Assembly (NCBI GenBank): GCA_965246995.1
Contig: OZ252008.1
Coordinates: 930,001-994,000, forward strand
Source of the DNA: VXRJ01 sp965246995
GTDB lineage: Bacteria > Acidobacteriota > Vicinamibacteria > Vicinamibacterales > UBA8438
Length of the DNA stretch: 64,000 bases
Direction: 5' to 3'
In this document: piece after piece, positions 1 through 7,640 of the stretch
How the letters are laid out: the number at the start of each line of letters is the position of its first letter
How positions within the stretch are numbered: position 1 is the first letter of the stretch
The notes under the pieces: model-generated
The model's input: the letters and a program-made list of their open reading frames with translations, nothing else
The model's database searches: none
Told to the model about the DNA's origin: nothing
Program-made: the position numbers and the translations under genes

Positions 1-573
1 GTGGACCTGCTGACACGGCAGCAGTTGCAGTCGCGGCTGTACGCGGTGCCGTTCGGCGAGATTCAGCAGCAGATAGTTCTGTCGGCCCCCCCGGCGCTCC
101 GCGTCGTCCTGTACCGGAGGCTGATGATGCGGATCGCGGAGCGGCTCGCGCACGGCTGCAAGGCCAAGGCGCTCGTGACCGGCGAGTCCGTAGGGCAGGT
201 GGCATCGCAGACGATCGAGAATATGGCGGTGATCAACGATGTCGTCCGCATGCCGGTGCTCCGCCCGCTTGTCGGATCGGACAAGGAAGAGATCGTCAAC
301 GAGGCGCGCCGACTCGAGACGTACCCAATTTCGATTATCCCGGATCAGGACTGCTGCACCCTCTTCGTGCCTCGCCACCCGGCGACCCGCGCTTCGCGGC
401 ACGAGGTGGAGCGGGCAGAGCAGGATCTGCCGATCGACGCAATGGTGGAGCAGGCGGTCGCGAGTGCGGAGCGGACGGACATCGCATTTCCGGTGCGCGG
501 CGGCGCGCCGGTATCGACGACGGCTCCCGCGGGAGCAACCCCGGGCCGCGCGGATGCGCCGCGCGACCTATAA
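1..573 (+). CDS. thiI: tRNA 4-thiouridine sulfurtransferase ThiI, C-terminal part (5'-truncated by window)
   Basis: ThiI transfers persulfide sulfur to U8 of tRNA and can feed thiazole synthesis. Only the C-terminal PP-loop/AANH portion is present. The visible blocks are LVTGESVGQVASQT, followed by PLVGSDKEEI and DQDCCTLFVPRHPAT; the Cys in the last block aligns with the reactive Cys of the family. No rhodanese domain follows, so this is the short Bacillus-type ThiI rather than the E. coli type. The reading frame is open from base 1, and the GTG there is almost certainly internal, with the true start upstream of the window. The last 25-30 residues are low-complexity Ala/Pro/Arg. The gene ends 9 nt before def. 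Confidence 0.9.
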   Translation: MDLLTRQQLQSRLYAVPFGEIQQQIVLSAPPALRVVLYRRLMMRIAERLAHGCKAKALVTGESVGQVASQTIENMAVINDVVRMPVLRPLVGSDKEEIVNEARRLETYPISIIPDQDCCTLFVPRHPATRASRHEVERAEQDLPIDAMVEQAVASAERTDIAFPVRGGAPVSTTAPAGATPGRADAPRDL

Positions 574-574
574 T
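569..574 (+). promoter_or_regulatory. -10 box for def (leaderless type)
   Basis: A perfect TATAAT lies 8 nt before the GTG of def and overlaps the end of thiI. No Shine-Dalgarno fits between the box and the GTG, so transcription would begin at or next to the start codon. No clear -35 was seen. Confidence 0.55.
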
Positions 575-582
575 TCACTACC

Positions 583-1101
583 GTGTCGATCCTGAAAGTG
601 GCGCGGATGGGGCATCCCGTGCTCCGCCAACGCACGTCGCCGCTCGACCCCGCCGAGGTAGGATCGGCCGCGATCCAGCGGCTGATCGACGATATGTTCG
701 AGACGATGCACGAGTACGCCGGCATCGGCCTGGCTGCGCCGCAGGTGCACCGCGATATCCGGCTGTTTGTCGCCGGTGTGGACGATCCGGATCAGGGCCT
801 GCCTCCGGTCGTGATGATCAATCCGGAGCTCGAACCGATCGGGACCGGCACCGAAGAGGACTGGGAGGGCTGTCTCAGCATCCCGGACATTCGCGGCCGG
901 GTTCCCCGCGCAGCGGAGATCCGTGTGCAGGGGCTCGACCGGCACGGCAAGGAGCAACGGTTCACTGCGAGTGGTTTCGCGGCGCGGGTGATTCAGCACG
1001 AGACCGACCATCTTGACGGGGTGCTCTTCGTCGACCGGATGCAATCGTTGGACAGCCTCACCTTCCTGTCGGAGTACGAGCGCTTCACGGCGCGCGACTA
1101 G
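583..1101 (+). CDS. def: Peptide deformylase
   Basis: Removes the N-formyl group from nascent proteins in the cytoplasm using a bound metal ion. All three family motifs are present in order: GIGLAAPQV near residue 46, EGCLS near residue 100, and QHETDH near residue 143. These supply the metal ligands (Cys, two His) and the catalytic Glu. At 172 aa it matches the normal family length of about 170. The start is GTG with TATAAT 8 nt upstream and no ribosome binding site, so translation is probably leaderless. It ends 7 nt before the stop of the convergent thyX-like gene. Confidence 0.95.
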   Translation: MSILKVARMGHPVLRQRTSPLDPAEVGSAAIQRLIDDMFETMHEYAGIGLAAPQVHRDIRLFVAGVDDPDQGLPPVVMINPELEPIGTGTEEDWEGCLSIPDIRGRVPRAAEIRVQGLDRHGKEQRFTASGFAARVIQHETDHLDGVLFVDRMQSLDSLTFLSEYERFTARD

Positions 1102-1108
1102 CCGGGGC

Positions 1109-2743
1109 TTACTGGTCGCGGCTACCCGCGCGCTTCCGCTCACTCGCGCGCTCGGCATCGAGCCGCTCGAGTTCCACTGCGGAATGATCGGCGAACCTCA
1201 TTGCTTCGGCGATGGCGCGATGTCCGGCGCGCTCGGCGATCAACCGGTGCATCTGCTGGCAGACCCGCCGATACGCCGGGTGGCCTTGCGGCGCCGTCCG
1301 CAGTTCGATGACATGCATTGCCTCGCGTGCGTTCATCCGCATGTAGAAGCGGATCCGGAACGCCATGGCAATGGCGTATTGCGCCACGAGCGGCGACGAG
1401 TAGTCCCGCGCGAGGCGATCGGCCAGACTGGCCGAATCACCCATCACGCGTTCCCAGTCGCCCCGCGCCCCGGCACTGTCTATCGCCTCCGGCCGCGTGC
1501 AACCGTGCCGTGCCGTCAGCGCCTGCCAGTCGAGGGTGAGCAGGCGATGGCGCTGGAGGTCGCGGAACGCGCCGTAGTCCGACAGGATGTCGAACGTGTA
1601 CTCGGTGTGCTCGAACGCCCGTCCGGGACGGTGACGCCGATTGGTCCGCTCGCCCGTGTAGGTCCGAAGCACGCGAACCCGTTCCTCCACCGTCATGGCA
1701 CGGGCGCGGGCGAGTAGCTGCGGGTACGGCAGGTGCGAGGCGGCATAAAGGGCCGCCGCAACGACCTTCACCTCACCCTCCGGATCGAACTCGGTCAGTG
1801 TCACTTCGTCCGCAGCGGTATCGAGGCTGGCGACCGCATCGTCCGGCCCGGTCATGGATGCCGCCAGCGCCGCGGTTGCGGCTCGCCGCTCTCGGAGGTA
1901 GTTGCTCCACCGAAGGCCCCGATCGGCACGATCGACCCGCTGGAGGAACGCCGGGATCACCTTCCGGAGTTCCTCCAGCATCAGGGCCCCGACTTCGCGG
2001 CTTTCGGCGAGCGGGTGTGCCTGCATCCGGAGCAGCAGGGCCTCCCACGCCTGGCCGGAACCGTAGATGCCGACGTTCGACCGGGTCGCGGCCGGTAGCA
2101 GGCCGCGCAGCGTGTCGAGCGCTTTCGCCCGGATCACCGCACGGTACACGCCGTCCGAAACGCCTTCCGCCTGAGGGTGCCGCTCGCGGAAGAGTCGCCG
2201 CATCGGCTCTATCCACCGGGCGTACGTTTCGAACGCGCGGTCGAGCACTGCCGCGTAGGCGGCCCGCGCCGTGCCTTCCTCCAGCTCGCCCGGGATGACG
2301 TACTTCCAGCGCCCGCCGGGACGGTCGGTATAGGGAACATAGCGCGTCGATTGTTCGAGATACGACATCAGCCGGCCGCGCTCGAGCACTTTCGTCAGAA
2401 CGTTCGACACGCCTTCGCAGGCGAGGTGCGCACCGCCGAGCTGGGCCACCGAGTCGTCGCCGTACTGATCGAAGACTCGTCGGTACAGGGATTCGGCCCG
2501 CTTCGATCCGGGTCCCTCGCCGGTGGCGGCGTCGACGTCGGCGGCCGCGTCGAGGAATTCGTCGAGGAAGAGGCGGCGGACCGATTTTGCGGAACGGGAA
2601 TAGCGGGCGAACAGCGCTCCCTTCACCACCTCCGGCAGGTTGGTCAGGACGAAGACCGGACTGTCGGTGTTACCGACGTAGGGCGCAAGGGCAGCGGCCT
2701 CGTCGGCCGTGAACGCTTCGGGAGCGGCAACCGTAGATTGCAC
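1109..2743 (-). CDS. Tandem ThyX-like FAD-dependent thymidylate synthase family protein
   Basis: ThyX makes dTMP from dUMP with FAD and methylenetetrahydrofolate. This 544-aa protein is about twice the usual ThyX length and looks like two fused ThyX-like halves. The canonical signature RHRxxSxNExSxRY appears in the first half (about residue 121) as RGRLMSYLEQSTRY, with His and Asn replaced. In the second half (about residue 396) it appears as RHRLLTLDWQALTARH, which keeps RHR but loses the tail. Each half also carries a ThyX-like C-terminal helix region, for example RMNAREAMHVIELR. I chose the GTG at 2743 over a longer ORF because a TATTAT box sits 5 nt before it and the longer form would overlap the divergent thioesterase. 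Whether it is active as a thymidylate synthase is unknown. No thyA is in the window. Confidence 0.8.
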   Translation of the reverse strand: MQSTVAAPEAFTADEAAALAPYVGNTDSPVFVLTNLPEVVKGALFARYSRSAKSVRRLFLDEFLDAAADVDAATGEGPGSKRAESLYRRVFDQYGDDSVAQLGGAHLACEGVSNVLTKVLERGRLMSYLEQSTRYVPYTDRPGGRWKYVIPGELEEGTARAAYAAVLDRAFETYARWIEPMRRLFRERHPQAEGVSDGVYRAVIRAKALDTLRGLLPAATRSNVGIYGSGQAWEALLLRMQAHPLAESREVGALMLEELRKVIPAFLQRVDRADRGLRWSNYLRERRAATAALAASMTGPDDAVASLDTAADEVTLTEFDPEGEVKVVAAALYAASHLPYPQLLARARAMTVEERVRVLRTYTGERTNRRHRPGRAFEHTEYTFDILSDYGAFRDLQRHRLLTLDWQALTARHGCTRPEAIDSAGARGDWERVMGDSASLADRLARDYSSPLVAQYAIAMAFRIRFYMRMNAREAMHVIELRTAPQGHPAYRRVCQQMHRLIAERAGHRAIAEAMRFADHSAVELERLDAERASERKRAGSRDQ

Positions 2744-2747
2744 GCGA

Positions 2748-2754
2748 TATAATA
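2748..2754. promoter_or_regulatory. Shared bidirectional -10 box (thyX-like / thioesterase)
   Basis: The heptamer TATAATA reads as TATAAT on the plus strand, 13 nt before the thioesterase GTG. On the minus strand it reads as TATTAT, 5 nt before the thyX-like GTG. One AT-rich patch in otherwise GC-rich DNA thus appears to serve both divergent genes. Confidence 0.5.
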
Positions 2755-2766
2755 CGCCCGGCTCCC

Positions 2767-3195
2767 GTGACCCCCGCATATTCCCACCGGATCGAAGTTC
2801 GCTTCCGTGACTGCGACCCGTACCGGCACGTCAACAACGCCGTCTATTTCACGTACTTCGAGCAGGCGCGCCTGGTGATGGGGGAAACGCTTGGCTTGCG
2901 CCGCGCGCTCGAGGAGACGGGGCTGAACCTGATCCTGGCCCACGCGTCGTGTGACTACAAGGTGCAGGTGGTCTTCGGCGATCAGTTGGAAGTGCGCGTT
3001 GGCGTCGCCCGGATCGGCGGCGCCAGTTTCACGCTCGAGATGGAGGCGCGGCGCGCGCGCGACGATGCCCTGGTCGCTACCAGCGAGTCGGTGCAGGTGG
3101 TCTTCGACTATGCGGCCAACCGCCCGGTCCGGGTGCCCGACACCCTCCGTGAGAAGCTTGAAGCCCTCATGAGCGGTTCTCCGGTCGTCTCGTGA
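2767..3195 (+). CDS. Acyl-CoA thioesterase, 4HBT hotdog family (YbgC/FcbC-like)
   Basis: A single hotdog-fold domain of 142 aa that hydrolyses a thioester, probably acyl-CoA, in the cytoplasm. The N-terminus has the family signature VRFRDCDPYRHVNNAVYFTY, with the catalytic Asp and the HVNN loop, followed by EQARL. It is divergent from the thyX-like gene and only 15 nt upstream of the rhodanese gene, so the two plus-strand genes are probably co-transcribed. The substrate cannot be told from sequence. The start is GTG. Confidence 0.85.
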   Translation: MTPAYSHRIEVRFRDCDPYRHVNNAVYFTYFEQARLVMGETLGLRRALEETGLNLILAHASCDYKVQVVFGDQLEVRVGVARIGGASFTLEMEARRARDDALVATSESVQVVFDYAANRPVRVPDTLREKLEALMSGSPVVS

Positions 3196-3210
3196 CGTGA
3201 GCGGCAGCTG

Positions 3211-4089
3211 ATGGCAAACCCCAAGGGCTACGCCAATCCCGGACTGCTGATCACGCCGGACGCGTTGGCGGGGCAGTTGGGGGTGGCGGCGGGGTCTGCG
3301 GCGCGTCGCCCGCCTGCCGACCGGGCGCGGATTCCGGTCGTGATCGATCTGCGGCCAGCGGAGGCATTCGCCGCGGGGCATATCCCCGGGGCGTCGCATC
3401 TCGACCTGTTCGGCATCAGCCTGGTCGACACCGACCCGGCCCCGCTCACCGCGTTCCTCTGGATCATCAACCACCTGCTGGCGTCGCGTGGCGTCGACGC
3501 GACGCGGCCGATCGTGGTGTGTGACGAGCAGTCCGGCATCCGCGCCGCGCGCGCCTTCTGGTTTCTCGAGTTCTTCGGCCACCCGAATGCGCGGCTGCTC
3601 GACGGGGGTGTCGGCGCGTGGGAGCGCGACGGCTACTTCACCACAACAGAAGCGATACCGCCCAGGCCGACCAGGTGGGAGATCGGTCGCGACGACACGC
3701 GGCTGGCGACATGGCGCGATGTCGAGGCGCGGTTGGGTCAGGCTGACGCCGCAATCCTGGACACTCGCACGGACGGCGAGTATTGCGGCACGACGGTCCG
3801 CGCCAAGCGAGGCGGCGCGATCCCGGGCGCGATCCACGTCGAATGGACGCGCAACCTGGACGAGAACGGCGCCTTCCGTCCCGCGGACGACCTGCGGGCG
3901 ATGTACGAAGCCGCCGGTGTGACACCCGACCGGGAGGTAGTTACCTACTGCCAGGGGGGATATCGCGCGGCCCACGGTTATCTCGCGCTCCGGCTGATCG
4001 GCTATCCGCGCGTCCGGAACTACCTCGGCTCGTGGAAGGAATGGGGCGACCGGGAGCACCTGCCGGTCGAAGTGCCTGCTGCAGGGTAG
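3211..4089 (+). CDS. Thiosulfate/3-mercaptopyruvate sulfurtransferase, tandem rhodanese
   Basis: 292 aa with two rhodanese domains, the usual layout of TST/MST enzymes that move sulfane sulfur to a thiophilic acceptor. The N-terminal domain (about 15-140) carries CDEQSGIRAA in place of an active loop and is probably structural. The C-terminal domain (about 160-285) has the active loop CQGGYRA with catalytic Cys near residue 247. This loop matches neither classic TST (CRKGVT) nor MST (CGSGVT), so the donor is uncertain. ATG start, same strand as the thioesterase. Confidence 0.88.
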   Translation: MANPKGYANPGLLITPDALAGQLGVAAGSAARRPPADRARIPVVIDLRPAEAFAAGHIPGASHLDLFGISLVDTDPAPLTAFLWIINHLLASRGVDATRPIVVCDEQSGIRAARAFWFLEFFGHPNARLLDGGVGAWERDGYFTTTEAIPPRPTRWEIGRDDTRLATWRDVEARLGQADAAILDTRTDGEYCGTTVRAKRGGAIPGAIHVEWTRNLDENGAFRPADDLRAMYEAAGVTPDREVVTYCQGGYRAAHGYLALRLIGYPRVRNYLGSWKEWGDREHLPVEVPAAG

Positions 4090-4122
4090 CTCGTCTGTCC
4101 ACCCGATGAGGGCTGGTCAGCT

Positions 4123-4479
4123 TTGGGTGAATACAACCCCGATCGAATAGCTCCGGATCAAAGCGTACCCAAGAACCGTTCGGGGATGCCGGCCGGACTA
4201 TTTGCGGCGCTGGTGGTCGCACTTCTGGCACTTCTCGGCATTGGTGCTCGCTACTACGTCTCCGGCGATCTCCATGTCCTCCATTGTCTGTTAAGTCTGT
4301 TTTTCTCGGTCAATCTGCTGATTTGCTATTGGGAGGCGTGTCTGTTCCTCCGGCGGGACCATATCGAGAAGCGCACCATCTATTGGCGCGAATGGCGACG
4401 TGAAACAGGCCGGACACCGGTCGGGCGCGTTATTGGGATTGTACGTCTCTGTTCGCCTGATTCTGGCCGGCGACTATAG
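4123..4479 (+). CDS. Short two-helix membrane protein, possibly truncated
   Basis: 118 aa from a TTG start. Two hydrophobic segments (about residues 22-45 and 50-75) are followed by a charged tail with FLRRDHIEKR and REWRRETGRTP. I do not recognise a function. My impression is that the segment LLICYWEACLFLRRDHIEK and the tail continue into a longer protein in relatives, while here the frame ends soon after RETGRTP with unrelated-looking residues. If so, this is the N-terminal stub of a broken gene. Confidence 0.4.
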   Translation: MGEYNPDRIAPDQSVPKNRSGMPAGLFAALVVALLALLGIGARYYVSGDLHVLHCLLSLFFSVNLLICYWEACLFLRRDHIEKRTIYWREWRRETGRTPVGRVIGIVRLCSPDSGRRL

Positions 4480-4515
4480 CGTCCTGGGTTATTGATCACC
4501 GGGCTCCCCCGTGGA

Positions 4516-5256
4516 ATGACTTCGCTCTTCTTCGAGCTGTTCAGCGGGTTGCCCCGCCAGGGACCGGGAGAGACTGCGAGCACGCTTCGGGCCCTCGCCC
4601 TCGTTCCTGGTGTCGGGCCGCGGACCCGCGTGCTCGACATCGGCTGTGGCACCGGCGCCCAGACACGGGTGCTGGCGCAAGGCTCGGCGGCGCGCATCGT
4701 GGCCATCGACAATCATCCGCCGTTCGTCGACCTCCTGAACCGGGAAGCGTTGCGCCTCGGGGTTGCGGACCGGCTGGAGGCCAGGGTCGCGGACATGGGG
4801 CGACTCGACTTCGCGGACAGCTCCTTCGACCTGATCTGGTGCGAAGGAGCCATTTACAACCTCGGCTTCGAGGCGGGGTTCCACGACTGGCGGCGTCTGC
4901 TCGTGGGTGGCGGGCACGTCGCAGTAACGGAAGTGTGCTGGCGGCAACCGAACCCGCCCCACGCATGCGAGGCGTTCTGGAACCAGGAGTATCCGGACAT
5001 CCGCCACATGTCGTCTCTCCTGGACGCCATCTACGAATGCGGCTACGAAACGGTGGGCCACTTTCCGCTGCCCGCGTCGGCATGGTGGGACGACTACTAC
5101 CGCCCCCTCCAGGAAAACGTCACCGCGTTTTGCAAGCGTTACCGCGACGCGCCGGACGCGCAGAAACTGGCGGATCAGTGCCAGCGCGAGATAGACGTCT
5201 GGCATGCCTATTCGGAGTTTTACGGCTACGAGTTCTTCGTGCTCCGCGCCCGTTGA
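4516..5256 (+). CDS. Class I SAM-dependent methyltransferase
   Basis: A soluble Rossmann-fold methyltransferase of 246 aa. Motif I is VLDIGCGTGAQTRVLA (about residues 37-52), followed by an acidic residue after IVAID and a post-motif region FDLIWCEGAIYNLGF typical of methyltransferase type 11/25 domains. The C-terminal part is rich in aromatic residues (WWDDYY, YSEFYGYEFFVLR). I chose the ATG at 4516; a TTG 24 nt upstream is possible. The substrate is unknown and the neighbours do not suggest one. Confidence 0.8.
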   Translation: MTSLFFELFSGLPRQGPGETASTLRALALVPGVGPRTRVLDIGCGTGAQTRVLAQGSAARIVAIDNHPPFVDLLNREALRLGVADRLEARVADMGRLDFADSSFDLIWCEGAIYNLGFEAGFHDWRRLLVGGGHVAVTEVCWRQPNPPHACEAFWNQEYPDIRHMSSLLDAIYECGYETVGHFPLPASAWWDDYYRPLQENVTAFCKRYRDAPDAQKLADQCQREIDVWHAYSEFYGYEFFVLRAR

Positions 5257-5433
5257 TCACATCGCGGCGCGGCCAAGCGCGCGAGAGCGACCACGCAGAA
5301 GGTCCTGATCGGGCTCCTGCGAGGCTACCGCGGCGGCGTCCGACGAGCATTTCGTGACGGCCCGGCTCGACCTCGGGATGAACGAACGGCACGCTGCGGG
5401 CTTCTGCGCGACTGTCTGCGGTCGTCCATTGGC

Positions 5434-5439
5434 TATGAT
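5434..5439 (+). promoter_or_regulatory. Candidate -10 box for the MBL-fold gene
   Basis: TATGAT lies about 50 nt upstream of the ATG at 5490 in a 230-nt intergenic stretch. The gene also has an AGGAG ribosome binding site, so this would be an ordinary leadered transcript. No good -35 was seen. Confidence 0.35.
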
Positions 5440-5489
5440 TAGGCGTGCTTCGCCTATCGGCGACGGGTTGGTACCAGGAGAATGGAATC

Positions 5490-6395
5490 ATGAACAGACG
5501 CAAGTTTCTCGCAACGTCGGGCATGACGGTGATGGCGGCGGCGCTCAGGGAGATGCCGCTCGCCGGATGGCAGGAGCTCACCACCTCGTTCGAGGACCTG
5601 CGACGAGGCGTAGGCATCTTCAACGGCCAGGGCGGCACGATCGGATGGCTCGTCAACGCGGACGGGATTCTGATCATCGACAGCCAGAACGCCGCCGCAG
5701 CGACCGCGTGCGTCGACGGGATCCGGGAGCGGTCGTCGAATGCGATCGACATCCTGATCAACACGCACCACCACGGCGACCACGTCGGCGGCAACCAGAC
5801 GTTTCGCCCGGTGGTCGGCTCGATCGTCGCCCACGAGAACAGCGCGGCGTGGCAGCGGCGCACGGCCGAAGAGGCGGGCAACCAAGACTCGCAGGCTTAC
5901 CCCGACGAGACGTTCACCGACGAATGGCGGACGACGATCGGGGACGAGACGGTCGTGGCGCGGTATCACGGCGCCGGTCATACGAGCGGCGACTGTGTGG
6001 TGACCTTCGAGCAGGCCAACGTCGTGCACATGGGCGACCTGATGTTCAATCGCCTGCACCCGTTCGTCGACCGAGCCTCCGGTGCGCGAATCTCAAGCTG
6101 GATCGAGGGACTGGAGCAGGTGTCGGCCGCACACTCGGCGGACACGATCTACATCTTCGGGCACGGCACCCCGGGTGCAGGCGTGACGGGCGACCAGGGC
6201 GACCTCACGCATCTGCGCGACTACTTCACGGCGGCGCTGGAGTTGACGCGTCGCGAAATGCAGGCCGGCCGGTCGAGGGAAGAAATCACCGGCACCGAGG
6301 CGCTCCCCGGGTTCGAAGACCACTTGTCGCCGTTTGCGCTGCTCAGCCTGAGCGGCGTGCTCGGCGTGGCATACGACGAGCTCAGCGAGGGGTAG
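5490..6395 (+). CDS. Tat-exported MBL-fold metallohydrolase
   Basis: Zinc hydrolase of the metallo-beta-lactamase fold, 301 aa. The N-terminus MNRRKFLATSGMTVMAAA is a twin-arginine signal, so the protein should be exported folded. Metal-binding motifs are THHHGDHVGG (about residues 93-102), HTSGD, and a later GHGTPG, in the order expected for this superfamily. An AGGAG sequence sits at the right distance before the ATG at 5490; an in-frame start 45 nt upstream would bury the Tat motif. The substrate is not evident. The following aminotransferase begins within about 80 nt. Confidence 0.87.
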   Translation: MNRRKFLATSGMTVMAAALREMPLAGWQELTTSFEDLRRGVGIFNGQGGTIGWLVNADGILIIDSQNAAAATACVDGIRERSSNAIDILINTHHHGDHVGGNQTFRPVVGSIVAHENSAAWQRRTAEEAGNQDSQAYPDETFTDEWRTTIGDETVVARYHGAGHTSGDCVVTFEQANVVHMGDLMFNRLHPFVDRASGARISSWIEGLEQVSAAHSADTIYIFGHGTPGAGVTGDQGDLTHLRDYFTAALELTRREMQAGRSREEITGTEALPGFEDHLSPFALLSLSGVLGVAYDELSEG

Positions 6396-6472
6396 GAACG
6401 GGACCTCAACAGGGCGGTTACCGGTCGCTCTTCTCGCTGCCGCCCGAGTCGCACTACCTCAACTGCGCGTTC

Positions 6473-7570
6473 ATGGCGCCGGCCTCGAAGCGCGTCGCCG
6501 CCGCCGGACGCCGGGCGCTCGAGCGCGTCGAGGTGCCGGCCAGGCTCGGAATCGCCGATTTCTTCGAGCCGAGCGCACGCGTCCGCCGGCTCTTCGCACA
6601 GATCATCGGCGCGCCCGACCCGGACCGCGTCGCGATCATTCCGTCCGTTTCCTATGCAATGGCGACGATTGCGAGCAACACGCCGCTCGCGCCCGGACAG
6701 GCGGTGGTAGTCGTCGAGGAACAGTTCCCGAGCGTGGTCTACACCTGGCGGCGCGCCTGCCGCGAGGCGGGCGCCACGCTGCGCACCGTCGCCGCGCCGG
6801 AGACCGCCGGCTCGCGCGCCGAGGCGTGGAACGCCGCCCTGCTCGACGCGATCGACGAGCGGACGGCGGTGGTTGCCATTCCGGAGCTGCACTGGACCGA
6901 CGGGCTGCGGTTCGATCTCGACGCCGTCGGCGCACGGGCACGCACCGTGGGCGCCCGGTTCGTCATTGACGGCACGCAGTCGGTCGGAGCGCTGCCGTTC
7001 GACGTCGGACGCACCCGGCCGGACGCGGTGGCCTGCGCCGGTTACAAGTGGCTGACCGGACCGTACTCCGTCGGCGTGGCCTGGTACGGTCCCGTGTTCG
7101 ATGGCGGAACGCCGATCGAGGAGAACTGGATCACGCGCGCCGGCAGCGACCGCTTCAACGAGCTTGTCAACTACCGCGACGACTATCGGCCGGGCGCCAC
7201 CCGCTACGACGTCGGCGAACGGTCTAACTTCATCCTGCTGCCGATGTTCGAAGCCGCGCTGGATCAGGTGCGCGAATGGGGGCCGGAGACGGTTGCGGAG
7301 CACACGCGCGGCCTGACCCGCGCGGCAGTGCCGCGGCTCCGCGAACTGGGCTGCAGGATCGAGGAAGATCGCTGGCGCGCCGGACACCTGCTGGGCGTGC
7401 GCCTGCCGGCCGGCGTCGACGTCGAGCAGCTTGGCCGCAGCTTCGCCGCACGGAAGGTGTCGGTGTCGCTCCGCGGCGGCGCCGTACGCGTCGCGCCGCA
7501 TCTGTACAACGACGCCGGCGACTTCGACGTGCTCACCGACGTCCTCGCGGGCGCCGTTTTGACGTCCTGA
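6473..7570 (+). CDS. PLP-dependent aminotransferase class V (isopenicillin N epimerase-like)
   Basis: A fold-type I PLP enzyme, about 365 aa. The PLP-lysine motif is CAGYKWLTGP, preceded by FVIDGTQSVGALPFDV, where the Asp contacts the pyridine nitrogen. The start is a problem. Homology-like sequence (SLPPESHYLNCAF) continues about 20 codons before the first ATG at 6473, but no ATG, GTG or TTG precedes it in frame within a plausible distance. Either translation starts at a non-standard codon such as CTG, or the 5' end has been damaged. It lies just downstream of the MBL-fold gene. The reaction could be cysteine desulfuration, epimerisation or transamination. Confidence 0.8.
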   Translation: MAPASKRVAAAGRRALERVEVPARLGIADFFEPSARVRRLFAQIIGAPDPDRVAIIPSVSYAMATIASNTPLAPGQAVVVVEEQFPSVVYTWRRACREAGATLRTVAAPETAGSRAEAWNAALLDAIDERTAVVAIPELHWTDGLRFDLDAVGARARTVGARFVIDGTQSVGALPFDVGRTRPDAVACAGYKWLTGPYSVGVAWYGPVFDGGTPIEENWITRAGSDRFNELVNYRDDYRPGATRYDVGERSNFILLPMFEAALDQVREWGPETVAEHTRGLTRAAVPRLRELGCRIEEDRWRAGHLLGVRLPAGVDVEQLGRSFAARKVSVSLRGGAVRVAPHLYNDAGDFDVLTDVLAGAVLTS

Positions 7571-7640
7571 AATGACTGTGCCATGCTCCCGCCGACTGGC
7601 CGGACGGCGATCGCGTCGGTGAGGAGGTGCGTCAACTGCC

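Noticed and set aside
2644..4059. Long minus-strand open frame opposite the thioesterase and rhodanese genes
   Set aside because: Low-complexity Arg/Pro/Val-rich translation with no domain; the opposite strand has two recognisable genes. A high-GC shadow.
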